DNA of 64,000 nucleotides. Origin: Robinsoniella peoriensis. Its GTDB lineage: Bacteria > Bacillota > Clostridia > Lachnospirales > Lachnospiraceae. Both the position numbers and the translations under genes were made by a program. Below are positions 26,895 to 35,698 of the stretch, in pieces. Position 1 is the stretch's first letter; every line of letters begins with the position of its first letter. The stretch is from NCBI RefSeq assembly GCF_042680125.1, contig NZ_JBHTNY010000011.1, one strand, 5' to 3'. Below the pieces are notes generated by a model. The model was not told the DNA's origin. It saw only the letters and a list, made by a program, of their open reading frames with translations, and did no database searches.

Positions 26895-27567
26895 AATGAC
26901 AGAACGTCTTTATAATGGTTTGATTAAAGAAAATCCTACCTTTGTGCTGATGCTTGGTATGTGTCCCACGCTGGCGGTAACCACTTCTGCCATTAACGGT
27001 GTAGGTATGGGGCTGACAACGTTGGTTATTCTGGCAATGTCAAATCTGATCATTTCAGCACTCCGTAAAGTAATACCGGGTGGTGTGCGTGTGCCGGCTT
27101 TTATTGTAATTGTAGCTTCCTTTGTAACGATTGTTCAGTTTTTACTGGAGGCGTATATTCCATCCCTGTATGACAGCCTTGGAATCTATATTCCGCTTAT
27201 CGTTGTAAACTGTATTATCCTTGGTCGTGCGGAGTCTTATGCTTCTAAAAATCCGGTTATGCCGTCCTTATTCGACGGAATCGGTATGGGACTTGGATTT
27301 ACCGTAGGTTTGACCTGTATTGGCGCTGTAAGGGAATTAATCGGCGCAGGACAGCTGTTTGGATTTCAGATCATGCCGTCCGCCTATGAGCCGGTTACGA
27401 TCTTTATCCTGGCACCTGGAGCATTCCTGGTACTGGCTATGCTGACTGCAATACAGAACAAAGTGAAAATCAATGCAGAAAAGAAGGGCAAAGCAACAAA
27501 GATTGGTTCCGGATGTACCGGTTCCTGTGATTCTTGCGGGAGCAGCTGTAAAGGAGGAGAAGCATAA
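26887..27567 (+). CDS. rnfE: Rnf complex subunit E
   Basis: A 226-residue membrane subunit. The start ERLYNGLIKENPTFVLMLGM and the conserved half-helix LGMCPTLAVT are typical for RnfE/NqrD; RnfA and RnfE together hold a membrane [2Fe-2S] cluster. The C-terminus has an unusual cysteine-rich tail (CTGSCDSCGSSCKGGEA), which many clostridial RnfE proteins share in some form. It overlaps rnfA by one base. Confidence 0.94.
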   Translation: MNKMTERLYNGLIKENPTFVLMLGMCPTLAVTTSAINGVGMGLTTLVILAMSNLIISALRKVIPGGVRVPAFIVIVASFVTIVQFLLEAYIPSLYDSLGIYIPLIVVNCIILGRAESYASKNPVMPSLFDGIGMGLGFTVGLTCIGAVRELIGAGQLFGFQIMPSAYEPVTIFILAPGAFLVLAMLTAIQNKVKINAEKKGKATKIGSGCTGSCDSCGSSCKGGEA

Positions 27568-28142
27568 TGAAAGAATTAATCATGATTGGCATAGGCTCCG
27601 CTTTTATCAATAACGTAGTATTAAGCCAGTTCCTGGGATTATGTCCGTTCCTGGGCGTATCTAAAAAGATCGGGACGGCAGCCGGGATGGGTGCAGCGGT
27701 TATATTTGTTATCACCATATCATCCTTTATAACGGGACTGGTATACCAGTTTATACTGACGCCACTGAATTTGACGTATTTGCAGACCATCGTATTCATT
27801 CTGGTAATTGCTGCGCTGGTACAGTTTGTGGAAATGTTTTTGAAAAAGTCAAGCCCCGGTCTCTACAATGCACTGGGTGTTTACCTGCCTTTAATTACAA
27901 CAAACTGTGCAGTACTTGGTGTAGCATTACTGAATGTACAGAAATCATATAACCTGTTAGAAGGTGTTGTAAACGGATTTGCTACGGCAGTGGGATTCTT
28001 CGTAGCGATCGTGCTTATGGCCGGTATTCGGGAAAAGACAGAGCATAATGACGTTTCACCTGCATTTCAGGGTTCCCCGATTGTATTGCTCACAGCGTGC
28101 CTGATGGCGATTGCCTTCTTTGGTTTCGCAGGATTGAAATAA
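27567..28142 (+). CDS. rnfA: Rnf complex subunit A
   Basis: A 191-residue membrane subunit homologous to RnfE with opposite topology. NNVVLSQFLGLCPFLGVS near residue 14 and TTNCAVLGVALL near 111 contain the conserved cysteines. AAGGAGG precedes the ATG. Confidence 0.95.
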   Translation: MKELIMIGIGSAFINNVVLSQFLGLCPFLGVSKKIGTAAGMGAAVIFVITISSFITGLVYQFILTPLNLTYLQTIVFILVIAALVQFVEMFLKKSSPGLYNALGVYLPLITTNCAVLGVALLNVQKSYNLLEGVVNGFATAVGFFVAIVLMAGIREKTEHNDVSPAFQGSPIVLLTACLMAIAFFGFAGLK

Positions 28143-28157
28143 GGGGGGATGATAAGT

Positions 28158-28958
28158 ATGTTAACAGGAATATTACTAGCGGCAGCGATTGTAGGAGGTA
28201 CCGGTTTATTATTGGGACTTTTCCTGGGATTTGCCGGCAAGAAATTTAATGTAGAAGTAGATGAAAGAGAACTTATGATCCGTGATGAACTGCCGGGAAA
28301 TAACTGTGGCGGCTGCGGATACGCAGGCTGTGATGCTTTGGCAAAAGCAATCGCTTTAGGTGAAGCAGAAGTAGGGGCTTGTCCCGTTGGCGGAGCGCCG
28401 GTAGCAGCAAAAATCGGTGAAATCATGGGTAAAGCAGCCGGTGACAGTAAACGTATGACGGCTTTTGTAAAATGCGCTGGAACCTGTGAAAAGGTTTCTA
28501 ATGATTATGATTACAGCGGCGCACAGGACTGCGAAATGCTGGCATTTGTACCAGGCGGCGGTCCAAAGAGCTGTAACCACGGATGCCTGGGATTTGGAAC
28601 CTGCGTTAAGGTTTGTCCTTTTGATGCCATTCATATCATTGACGGGATTGCAGTAGTGGATAAAGAGAGCTGTAAAGCCTGCGGCAAATGTATTGCCCAC
28701 TGTCCGAAACATCTGATTGAAATGGTTCCTTACGAGGCAAAACATCTTGTAAAGTGTTCTTCCAGGGATAAAGGCAAGATTACGATGCAGTCCTGTAAAG
28801 CAGGATGTATCGGATGTAAAAAATGTGAAAAAGAATGTCCTGCCGGAGCGATTTCCGTAACAGACAATGTAGCCCATATTGATTATGAGAAATGTACCGG
28901 CTGCGGAATCTGTGCTGAAAAATGTCCGGTTAAGATAATAACAGGAAAACCAGCTTAA
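28158..28958 (+). CDS. rnfB: Rnf complex subunit B
   Basis: The ferredoxin-accepting subunit. A membrane helix at residues 1-25 is followed by the Fe-S motif NNCGGCGYAGCDALAKAI, then CxxCxxCxxxCP ferredoxin domains near residues 143-180 and 212-260 (CKACGKCIAHCPKH, CIGCKKCEKECPAG, CTGCGICAEKCPV). I chose ATG 28158, 9 nt after GGGGGG; ATG 28149 is too close to it. Last gene of the operon, with a terminator just after. Confidence 0.95.
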   Translation: MLTGILLAAAIVGGTGLLLGLFLGFAGKKFNVEVDERELMIRDELPGNNCGGCGYAGCDALAKAIALGEAEVGACPVGGAPVAAKIGEIMGKAAGDSKRMTAFVKCAGTCEKVSNDYDYSGAQDCEMLAFVPGGGPKSCNHGCLGFGTCVKVCPFDAIHIIDGIAVVDKESCKACGKCIAHCPKHLIEMVPYEAKHLVKCSSRDKGKITMQSCKAGCIGCKKCEKECPAGAISVTDNVAHIDYEKCTGCGICAEKCPVKIITGKPA

Positions 28959-28982
28959 TGGCATGGAGACTGCCGTGAGGGT

Positions 28983-29015
28983 CAAAAATCCCGCCGTTTG
29001 AGGCGGGGTTTTTGA
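28983..29015 (+). terminator. Terminator of the rnf operon
   Basis: AAAAATCCCGCC pairs with GGCGGGGTTTTT around GTTTGA; a textbook hairpin with a T run. Confidence 0.92.
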
Positions 29016-29050
29016 TTTATAAAAAGTAGTGAACAAAAGGAGGAATATAA

Positions 29051-30037
29051 TTGCAGCAATCATTGATTAAGCGTCTGAAACCCATCACAGAAGAGGAACA
29101 GAGGATTTTAACCGGAGACAGGCATATCCAGAAGGAGATTTATACTACCGGCAGGGAATTCACGGTGGACAGTGCAAAGATGCTTGAGAAGGGAAGACTG
29201 ATAGATATTCGTACTCATACCAGGTTCATTGCTTTTCCTTCCCATAAGCACAATTATATTGAGATTATGTATATGTGTGCAGGCCAGACTTCCCATATTA
29301 TAAACGGCAGCACCAAAGTGACGCTGAAAGAGGGGGATCTGCTTTTTATGAACCAGTTTTCCGCTCATGAGATTTTAGCGGCAAAGGAAGAGGATATTGG
29401 GATTAACTTTATTATACTCCCGGAGTTTTTTGATGAAGTACTGCCCATGCTTACCAAGGGAAATGTACTGAGTAATTTTCTGGTCAGTACTCTTCGCAGG
29501 AATACCAATACGGCAGGGTATCTGCATTATCGGGTAGCCCAGGTGCTTCCGATTCAAAATCTGATAGAAAATCTGGTATGGTCCTTGCTTAATCATCAGC
29601 CGAATTACCGCCAGATTAACCAGACCACTATGGGACTGCTGTTTATGCAGCTGGTGAATGCAACAGACTGCATCGAAGCGGGTAATCAGGAACAGCATCA
29701 GGATTTATTTATTATGCAGGTGTTAAAATACATTGAAGAAAACTATAAAGCGGCAACGCTGAGTGAAATTGCAGGCGATATGAACCAGTCTGTTTCCAAT
29801 ATGAGCAAGCAGATTAAACATGCCACAGGAAGAACATTTAAAGAACTTCTTCAGGAGAAGCGGCTTTCCCAGGCGGAACATCTGATACGGGATACCACAA
29901 TTCCAATAACTGACATTATTTATCTGGTAGGATATGACAATACAAGCTATTTTCACCGTATTTTCAAGGAAAACTATCATATGAGCCCGAAATGTTATCG
30001 AAAAGCTATCGTTGACAATGGCAGCAATTCTTTATAG
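29051..30037 (+). CDS. AraC-family transcriptional regulator
   Basis: A 328-residue regulator. Residues 60-150 form a cupin-like sensor (HKHNYIEIMYMCAGQTSH; GDLLFMNQFSAHEI), and residues 225-320 hold two HTH motifs of the AraC type (ATLSEIAGDMNQSVSNMSKQ; DIIYLVGYDNTSYFHRIFKE). Start is TTG 29051 after AGGAGG. It is upstream of a wall-binding protein and of L-rhamnose isomerase, so sensing rhamnose (RhaR/RhaS-like) is possible but unproven. Confidence 0.88.
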   Translation: MQQSLIKRLKPITEEEQRILTGDRHIQKEIYTTGREFTVDSAKMLEKGRLIDIRTHTRFIAFPSHKHNYIEIMYMCAGQTSHIINGSTKVTLKEGDLLFMNQFSAHEILAAKEEDIGINFIILPEFFDEVLPMLTKGNVLSNFLVSTLRRNTNTAGYLHYRVAQVLPIQNLIENLVWSLLNHQPNYRQINQTTMGLLFMQLVNATDCIEAGNQEQHQDLFIMQVLKYIEENYKAATLSEIAGDMNQSVSNMSKQIKHATGRTFKELLQEKRLSQAEHLIRDTTIPITDIIYLVGYDNTSYFHRIFKENYHMSPKCYRKAIVDNGSNSL

Positions 30038-30076
30038 AATAGAAGAGTAGTTGTTTAGCAAAAGACAGGAGGGCAT

Positions 30077-31192
30077 ATGAATAAGAAAAAATCAGGGATT
30101 ATCTGCTTACTGGTTCTGTTGATCTGTCTGTTGATTCCGATGACGGCTTCGGCAGCATCGAAGAAAAATGGATGGTATCAGAAGGGCAGTAAATGGTACT
30201 ATGCGAAAAATGGGAAAAATGAAACCGGATGGAAGAAGTACCAGGGGAAAAAGTTCTATTTACAGAAAGATAAGAATGGCCGGATGGCTACCGGCTGGTG
30301 CAAGATAGGAAGCAAGTGGTATTATTTTGAACCGACTAAATCACCGGTGGGTGCAATGCGCACAGGATGGTTGAATGTTGGTGGAAAGAAGTATTACCTT
30401 GGAAAAAAAGGTGTGATGTACACCGGCAAACGCAAGATCGGAAAAAACAGATACCAGTTTGCCGTATCCGGAGAATTGGTCCGAAAGCTGAAAAACCCTC
30501 AGTGGAGAACCAACAGTAAAGGGAAATGGTACGATAATGGCGATGGTACATACCCCAAATTCACCTGGATGACGATAGGTGGGAAACGGTACTATTTCGA
30601 CAGAAACGGATATGTAATTACCGGGTGGCAGGAGATAAACAGCAAGTATTATTACATGGGTACAGATGGGGCTATGCATGCAAATAAGTGGATTACCACC
30701 AATGGACGTAAGTTTTACGTACAGAGTGATGGTACCATGGCCACCTGTAAATGGGTGGGTAAAAAGTATGTAGGTGCAGACGGCTACTGGATTAAAAAAT
30801 ATCAGTCTGCCAGCAACAAAGGAAAAGACGGCTGGACAGGAGATAACAGTACGGTTCGCTTCAAAAAAAATAATGCTGCAGTCGTTAACTGGAGATACTT
30901 TAAAAATGGAAGGAAACTGAGGGGCTGGAACCTGATCGGTGGAAAATATTACTATTTTGAAAATGATGGCTATATGCGAATCGGATGGCTGAAACGCGGC
31001 AGTTCCATGTATTTTATGAGCACCTCGAAGTCCGGTAATATCGGAGCGGCAGTAAAGGGATGGATGAAAATAGACGGCAAGCTTTATTATTTCTTCCCAA
31101 CAGGTAAGATGGCTAGAAACCAGACTCTTCTGGCAAGTGATAAAAAATATTATACATTTGATAATAATGGTGTTTGTGTGAAGGTTAGCTGA
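30077..31192 (+). CDS. Secreted cell-wall-binding repeat protein
   Basis: A 371-residue exported protein. A signal peptide (KKKSGIICLLVLLICLLIP... ending ASA, about 1-26) is followed by about ten choline/glucan-binding type repeats of roughly 20 residues, such as GWCKIGSKWYYF, GWLNVGGKKYYL, GWNLIGGKYYYF and GWMKIDGKLYYF. No enzymatic domain is seen, so it may be a pure wall-binding adhesin or decoy. AGGAGGG precedes the ATG. Confidence 0.85.
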   Translation: MNKKKSGIICLLVLLICLLIPMTASAASKKNGWYQKGSKWYYAKNGKNETGWKKYQGKKFYLQKDKNGRMATGWCKIGSKWYYFEPTKSPVGAMRTGWLNVGGKKYYLGKKGVMYTGKRKIGKNRYQFAVSGELVRKLKNPQWRTNSKGKWYDNGDGTYPKFTWMTIGGKRYYFDRNGYVITGWQEINSKYYYMGTDGAMHANKWITTNGRKFYVQSDGTMATCKWVGKKYVGADGYWIKKYQSASNKGKDGWTGDNSTVRFKKNNAAVVNWRYFKNGRKLRGWNLIGGKYYYFENDGYMRIGWLKRGSSMYFMSTSKSGNIGAAVKGWMKIDGKLYYFFPTGKMARNQTLLASDKKYYTFDNNGVCVKVS

Positions 31193-31234
31193 CAGTTGTA
31201 TTGGTAGCATTGCACAACTTCATAATTGGAAAAT

Positions 31235-31272
31235 AAGGACGTAAATTAGAAAAATTGCGTCCTTGTTTTTTT
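31235..31272 (+). terminator. Terminator after the wall-binding protein gene
   Basis: AAGGACG pairs with CGTCCTT, loop of about 16 bases partly pairing, followed by GTTTTTTT. Confidence 0.8.
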
Positions 31273-31325
31273 GCCCTGAAAAAACTATAATGAAGAAAAA
31301 TAACAAATGAAAGGCGGAAACACTT

Positions 31326-32591
31326 ATGTATAATGTTGAAAAAGGGTATGAAGCAGCAAAAGAATTTTATGCACAATATGGTATTGATGTAGATAAAGCA
31401 ATTGAAATTGCAGACAAAACGCCAATTTCCATGCATTGCTGGCAGGGAGATGATGTAGCTGGAACAGAAGTAAAAGAAGACAAGTCTCTTACAGGAGGAA
31501 TTCAGGCTACCGGTAACTATCCCGGAAAAGCTACAAACGGAGAAGAATTAAGGGCTGATATCGAAGAAGCCATGAAATTCATCCCAGGTGAATTAAAAGT
31601 AAATGTACACGCAAATTACCAGGAAGCAGACCGTTTCGTAGACCGTAATGAAATCCAGCCTGAACATTTCGCAAAATGGGCTGACTGGGCTGTAGAAAAA
31701 GGATTGGGACTGGATTTTAACCCAACTTATTTTGCTCATCCAAAGAGCACAGAAAAAGGAACACTTTCCTGTGCAGATGAAGATATTCGTAAATTCTGGG
31801 TAGAACATGGTATTAAATGTCGTCAGATCGGTGAATATTTCTATAAGAAAACAGGAAAACCTTGTGTCATCAATCACTGGACACCGGATGGAGATAAAGA
31901 AGTTCCGGTTGATACCTTAGGACCGAGACAGCGCCTGAAAAAGAGCTATGATGAAATCTTTGAAGCAACCAAGGACGTAGAAGGCGTTGTTGATGGTATT
32001 GAATCAAAAGTATTCGGTATCGGAGCAGAAAGCTATACGGTAGGATCTCATGAATTCTGTATGGGTTATGTAATGAATGCAAATAAAGATCATATCATTA
32101 TGACTTTAGATGCTGGACATTATCATCCGACAGAAACAGTTTCCGGAAAATTGTCCAGTATTTATACCTTTGATAATTCCGTATTACTGCATGTAACACG
32201 TCCGGTACGCTGGGATTCCGATCACGTAGTAGGATTTGATGATGAAACCAGAGCTATTTTTGAAGAACTGGTTCGTATGGATAAATTAAAAGATACATAT
32301 GTTGCAACTGATTTCTTTGATGCATCCATTAATCGTGTTGCTGCATGGGTAATCGGACTTAGAAATACCAGAAAAGCAATGTTGGCAGCTTTATTACAGC
32401 CAGTAGACCAGATGAAGAAAATGGAGGCAGACGGTGATGTAAGTGCAAGACTTGCATACAAAGAAGAATTCAAAGCAGCTCCATTTGCAATGGTTTGGGA
32501 TTATTACTGTGCAAAGAAAAATGCAGGAACCGGATTAGAGTGGTTAAAAGATGTGAAACAGTATGAGAGTGATGTATTGTTAAAGAGATAA
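31326..32591 (+). CDS. rhaA: L-rhamnose isomerase
   Basis: A 421-residue enzyme converting L-rhamnose to L-rhamnulose. Signatures: SMHCWQGDDVAGTE near residue 35, DFNPTYFAHP near 130, INHWTPDGDKE near 180, FGIGAESYTVGSHEF near 227 and LDAGHYHPTETVS near 260 (metal-binding His/Asp). Length is standard. No rhaB, rhaD or transporter gene is adjacent, so the pathway must be completed from elsewhere. AAAGGCGG precedes the ATG; a terminator follows. Confidence 0.95.
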   Translation: MYNVEKGYEAAKEFYAQYGIDVDKAIEIADKTPISMHCWQGDDVAGTEVKEDKSLTGGIQATGNYPGKATNGEELRADIEEAMKFIPGELKVNVHANYQEADRFVDRNEIQPEHFAKWADWAVEKGLGLDFNPTYFAHPKSTEKGTLSCADEDIRKFWVEHGIKCRQIGEYFYKKTGKPCVINHWTPDGDKEVPVDTLGPRQRLKKSYDEIFEATKDVEGVVDGIESKVFGIGAESYTVGSHEFCMGYVMNANKDHIIMTLDAGHYHPTETVSGKLSSIYTFDNSVLLHVTRPVRWDSDHVVGFDDETRAIFEELVRMDKLKDTYVATDFFDASINRVAAWVIGLRNTRKAMLAALLQPVDQMKKMEADGDVSARLAYKEEFKAAPFAMVWDYYCAKKNAGTGLEWLKDVKQYESDVLLKR

Positions 32592-32603
32592 TGAATAATG
32601 GAA

Positions 32604-32641
32604 GGGCTGTTACACTTGTGAAGTGTGCAGCTCTTTTTTTG
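32604..32641 (+). terminator. Terminator of rhaA
   Basis: GGGCTGTTACACTT pairs with AAGTGTGCAGCTC around GTG, followed by seven or more T. Confidence 0.88.
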
Positions 32642-32688
32642 TGGAAAGAGGTGGCTGATAAGAAGAAGTTTTATATTCAATTAACCTC

Positions 32689-32747
32689 TTGACATTTTTC
32701 ATAAAGTGTACTATATTGTACTTGTACAATAAGTACACTTAAGTACA
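32689..32747 (+). promoter_or_regulatory. Promoter and operator of the GntR/ABC operon
   Basis: TTGACA (32689-32694) and TATATT (32712-32717) have a 17-base spacer. GTGTAC (32706-32711), a TTGTACTTGTACAA symmetry and AAGTACACTTAAGTACAC overlap and follow the -10 box. The AGTACAC/GTGTACT half-sites match the type of operator known for YtrA-family GntR repressors, so autoregulation is likely. Confidence 0.75.
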
Positions 32748-32772
32748 CCGGATGATACTTGGAGGTTAGAAT

Positions 32773-33156
32773 GTGGAAATAATCATTAGTAACAATAAGA
32801 GTAAACCTATTTATGAGCAGATCACATCACAGATTAAAGCTGCCATAATGAGCGGGGAGATGCAGCCCGGGGAAATGCTTCCTTCTATGCGGGCGCTGGC
32901 TAAATCTTTACATATCAGTGTGATTACGGCACAGAAGGCTTATGAAGACCTGCAGCGCGATGGATTTATAGAAACGGTAACCGGCAGGGGAACTTTTGTG
33001 GCTAGCACTAATAAAGAATTTTTTCAGGAAGAAAAACTGCGAAATGCAGAAGAAAAGCTTCAGGAGGCAGCAGAGATTGGCAGAAGCAGTGGGATCAGCC
33101 TAAAGAAGCTGATAGAGCTTTTGACCATATTTTATGAGGACGAGGAGGATTCATGA
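32773..33156 (+). CDS. YtrA-subfamily GntR transcriptional regulator
   Basis: A 127-residue protein with the GntR winged helix (KPIYEQITSQIKAAIMSGEM, then SMRALAKSLHISVITAQKAYEDLQ, ending VTGRGTFVA) and only a short C-terminal dimerisation helix, as in the YtrA group. These repress neighbouring ABC transporter genes, often responding to cell-wall antibiotics. Start GTG 32773 follows GGAGG. It overlaps the ATPase gene by 4 bases, so the three genes form one operon. Confidence 0.93.
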   Translation: MEIIISNNKSKPIYEQITSQIKAAIMSGEMQPGEMLPSMRALAKSLHISVITAQKAYEDLQRDGFIETVTGRGTFVASTNKEFFQEEKLRNAEEKLQEAAEIGRSSGISLKKLIELLTIFYEDEEDS

Positions 33157-34016
33157 TGGATTATATTTTAGAAGTAAGGGATCTGGAGAAAAAATATAAG
33201 GATTTTACATTGGACAAAATAAGTTTTTCTATTCCGTCGGGTACAATTGTAGGTTTAATCGGTGAAAATGGAGCAGGAAAGAGTACTACAATTAATTCTA
33301 TTTTAAATCTTATTAAAAAAGATGGCGGAGAAATTAAGATTCTAGGGAAAGAGATGACGGATAACGACACGGGAATGCGTAATGACATCGGAGTTGTATT
33401 TGACGGAGATAACTTTTATGAGACTCTGACCCCCAGAAAAATCGGAAATATAATGAAGAAAATTTATTCTAATTGGGATACAGACTGTTTTCAGGGATAC
33501 TTGAAAAAATTTCAGCTTTCTGAAAATAAGGAGATAAAGGAATACTCAAAAGGCATGAAGATGAAGTTTACAATAGCAGTGGCATTGTCTCATAATCCAA
33601 GATTATTGATCTTAGATGAGGCAACCAGTGGACTGGATCCTATTGTCAGAGATGAAGTGCTGGATATTTTCCTTGATTTTGTGCAGGATGAGACACATGC
33701 GGTTTTAGTTTCTTCCCACATCACCAGTGATCTGGAAAAGATAGCGGATTATATTACCTTCATTCACGAAGGTAAACTGATATTTTCTTTGGCAAAGGAT
33801 GAACTAATTTATAACTATGGAATTATCAAGTGCGGTAAGGAACAGTTTGTAAAAATAGACAGAAATGACATCATTACTTACCGGAAAAAAGATTATGAAT
33901 ATGAAGTTCTGGTATCGGATAAAGCAAAAATGGAACGAAAATATAAAAACTGTCTTATGAATGATGTTTCCATTGATGATATTATGCTTCTGTATGTGAA
34001 AGGAGAAACGGTATGA
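33153..34016 (+). CDS. ABC transporter ATP-binding protein
   Basis: A 287-residue ATPase of the ABC-2 exporter type. Walker A GENGAGKST near residue 39, a YSKGMKMK signature in place of the classical LSGGQ near 131, and Walker B LLILDEATSGLDP near 151 are visible. Partners are the permease that overlaps it and the GntR regulator. Substrate unknown; a role against envelope stress is inferred from the regulator type. Confidence 0.92.
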   Translation: MMDYILEVRDLEKKYKDFTLDKISFSIPSGTIVGLIGENGAGKSTTINSILNLIKKDGGEIKILGKEMTDNDTGMRNDIGVVFDGDNFYETLTPRKIGNIMKKIYSNWDTDCFQGYLKKFQLSENKEIKEYSKGMKMKFTIAVALSHNPRLLILDEATSGLDPIVRDEVLDIFLDFVQDETHAVLVSSHITSDLEKIADYITFIHEGKLIFSLAKDELIYNYGIIKCGKEQFVKIDRNDIITYRKKDYEYEVLVSDKAKMERKYKNCLMNDVSIDDIMLLYVKGETV

Positions 34017-34648
34017 GAGGATTAATATTAAAAGATTTGTACAATATAGCACATAATGCAAAATTAATGGGGTTGATGCTGGTGGTTATGGCTGTGATAC
34101 TGGTACCTACCAATGGAATTATCAGCTTTATGGGAGTCTGTGTTATTATATGCAGTATGATGTTAATAACGACGATCAGTTTTGATGATATATCAAAATG
34201 GAACCGGTATGCAATGATTATGCCACTTTCACGAAGAGATGTAGTAAAAAGCAAATACATAGTTTTGATTATTTTCTCCCTGGTAGGAAGCATAGTGGGA
34301 ATCGTTATATGCAGTGTTGGCGGCATTCTTTTAAAAGAATTTGATATGGTTAATATTTTGGCAACGGCAGTCGGCTGTATCGGAATTGCTTTGGTGTTTG
34401 GAAGTGTTATATTACCGCTTCTCTATAAATTTGGAGCTGAGAAAGCCAGATTGTTAATGATGGTATGTTTCCTGATTCCCACAGCGGTTGTGTACATCGC
34501 TGCAAATGTGATGCAAAGCGCAGGACTGCCGCCATTGGGAGAGACTTTTATAATATTAATAATCGTCTCTCTGCCGTTTTTATGCATTCTGATTATGTAT
34601 ATCTCTTATCGTATCAGCTTGAAGATTTTTCTAAATCAGGAATTGTAA
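34013..34648 (+). CDS. ABC-2 type permease
   Basis: A 211-residue membrane protein with about six hydrophobic segments, starting MRGLILKDLYNIAHNAKL as in YtrC/ABC2_membrane_5-like permeases. It overlaps the ATPase gene by 4 bases. Its 3' end overlaps the convergent apbE gene by 13 bases. Confidence 0.85.
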   Translation: MRGLILKDLYNIAHNAKLMGLMLVVMAVILVPTNGIISFMGVCVIICSMMLITTISFDDISKWNRYAMIMPLSRRDVVKSKYIVLIIFSLVGSIVGIVICSVGGILLKEFDMVNILATAVGCIGIALVFGSVILPLLYKFGAEKARLLMMVCFLIPTAVVYIAANVMQSAGLPPLGETFIILIIVSLPFLCILIMYISYRISLKIFLNQEL

Positions 34649-35619
34649 TCAGTGTCTCTGGAGTCATGAAGCTGATAATCATCGGTTATGAAAATAGCAT
34701 CTATATCAGGAAGAGACCGGATCAGTTCCATGCCCTTTTGAAGCCCCAGGGCGAAGCAGGTTGTGCTGAGGGCGTCACCATCTACGGATTGTTCGGAAAT
34801 TATGGTGACACCAAGCAGCCCGTTTTGAAAGGGGTAACCTGTTTTGGCATCCAGAATATGGTGATAGATTACACCGTCCTGTTTAAAATACCGTTCGTAA
34901 ACGCCGGAGGTAACGACAGACTCATCGCTTAAATGTACAGAAGTAATCGCAGCATTTTGTTCATCAAAAGGTTTTTGAATACCGATATTCCAGGCAGAAC
35001 CGTCTGGCTTTGTACCGATAGTAAGTACATTGCCGCCCAGATTAATTAATCCGCTTTTTACATTTTTTGAAACGAGATAGTCTTTAATTTTATCAGCGAT
35101 ATAACCTTTGGCAATGGCTCCAAGATCAATTGAGGCTTTGGGATTTAAAAGGGTTACGGTATTGCCACTGATCGAAATGGTATGATAATCCACAAGATTC
35201 TTTGCTTTTTCAATATCCTGACTGTCGGGTATGGTTTTCTTATCCTTGAAATCCCAGAGTGAACTTAAAGGTGCTATCGTGATATCAAATGCACCATCAG
35301 ATAACTCGCTGTATGTAAGGGATTTCTGAATTAATGCAATGGTTTCATCAGATACCGTGACGGGTTTTCCTTCTGCTTGATTTATACGGGAAACATCGCT
35401 GGTTGCAACGGTTTTACTTAAAAGTTGTTCATATTTCTCGCAGACAGCAAAGGATTCATCTAAAAGAGATTCATTTCCAGTATCATAAAGGGTAATCTGA
35501 ATAACCGTATTCAGTAAAAAGCCCTGCTTACTGATTGGTTCCCTGGAAGAACTGCACGCTGAAAGCAACAGACAACAGGCAAGCATGCAAAAAGTAAGCA
35601 GTTTATAAATAGTTTTCAT
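34636..35619 (-). CDS. apbE: FAD:protein FMN transferase (lipoprotein)
   Basis: A 327-residue lipoprotein that moves FMN from FAD onto threonines of RnfG/RnfD-type proteins outside the membrane. A lipobox LLLSACSSS gives Cys22 as the lipidated residue. Conserved ApbE parts: SIDLGAIAKGYIADKI near 167 and SVDGDALSTTCFALGL near 280. It is not in the rnf operon but lies only 5.7 kb downstream, so it is the natural partner for the flavinylation sites in RnfD (T151) and RnfG (T179). Confidence 0.93.
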   Translation of the reverse strand: MKTIYKLLTFCMLACCLLLSACSSSREPISKQGFLLNTVIQITLYDTGNESLLDESFAVCEKYEQLLSKTVATSDVSRINQAEGKPVTVSDETIALIQKSLTYSELSDGAFDITIAPLSSLWDFKDKKTIPDSQDIEKAKNLVDYHTISISGNTVTLLNPKASIDLGAIAKGYIADKIKDYLVSKNVKSGLINLGGNVLTIGTKPDGSAWNIGIQKPFDEQNAAITSVHLSDESVVTSGVYERYFKQDGVIYHHILDAKTGYPFQNGLLGVTIISEQSVDGDALSTTCFALGLQKGMELIRSLPDIDAIFITDDYQLHDSRDTDYNS

Positions 35620-35698
35620 AGCAGAGCGATCCTTTCGTATTATGTGTAAGATATTTTATGTCAGCCTTATTATAGCACCAAAGGAGACCTGCCGCAAA

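Noticed and set aside
34465..34932. 155-codon plus-strand ORF between the ABC permease and apbE
   Set aside because: It overlaps the permease 3' end and runs against apbE, both clearly real; no ribosome binding site.
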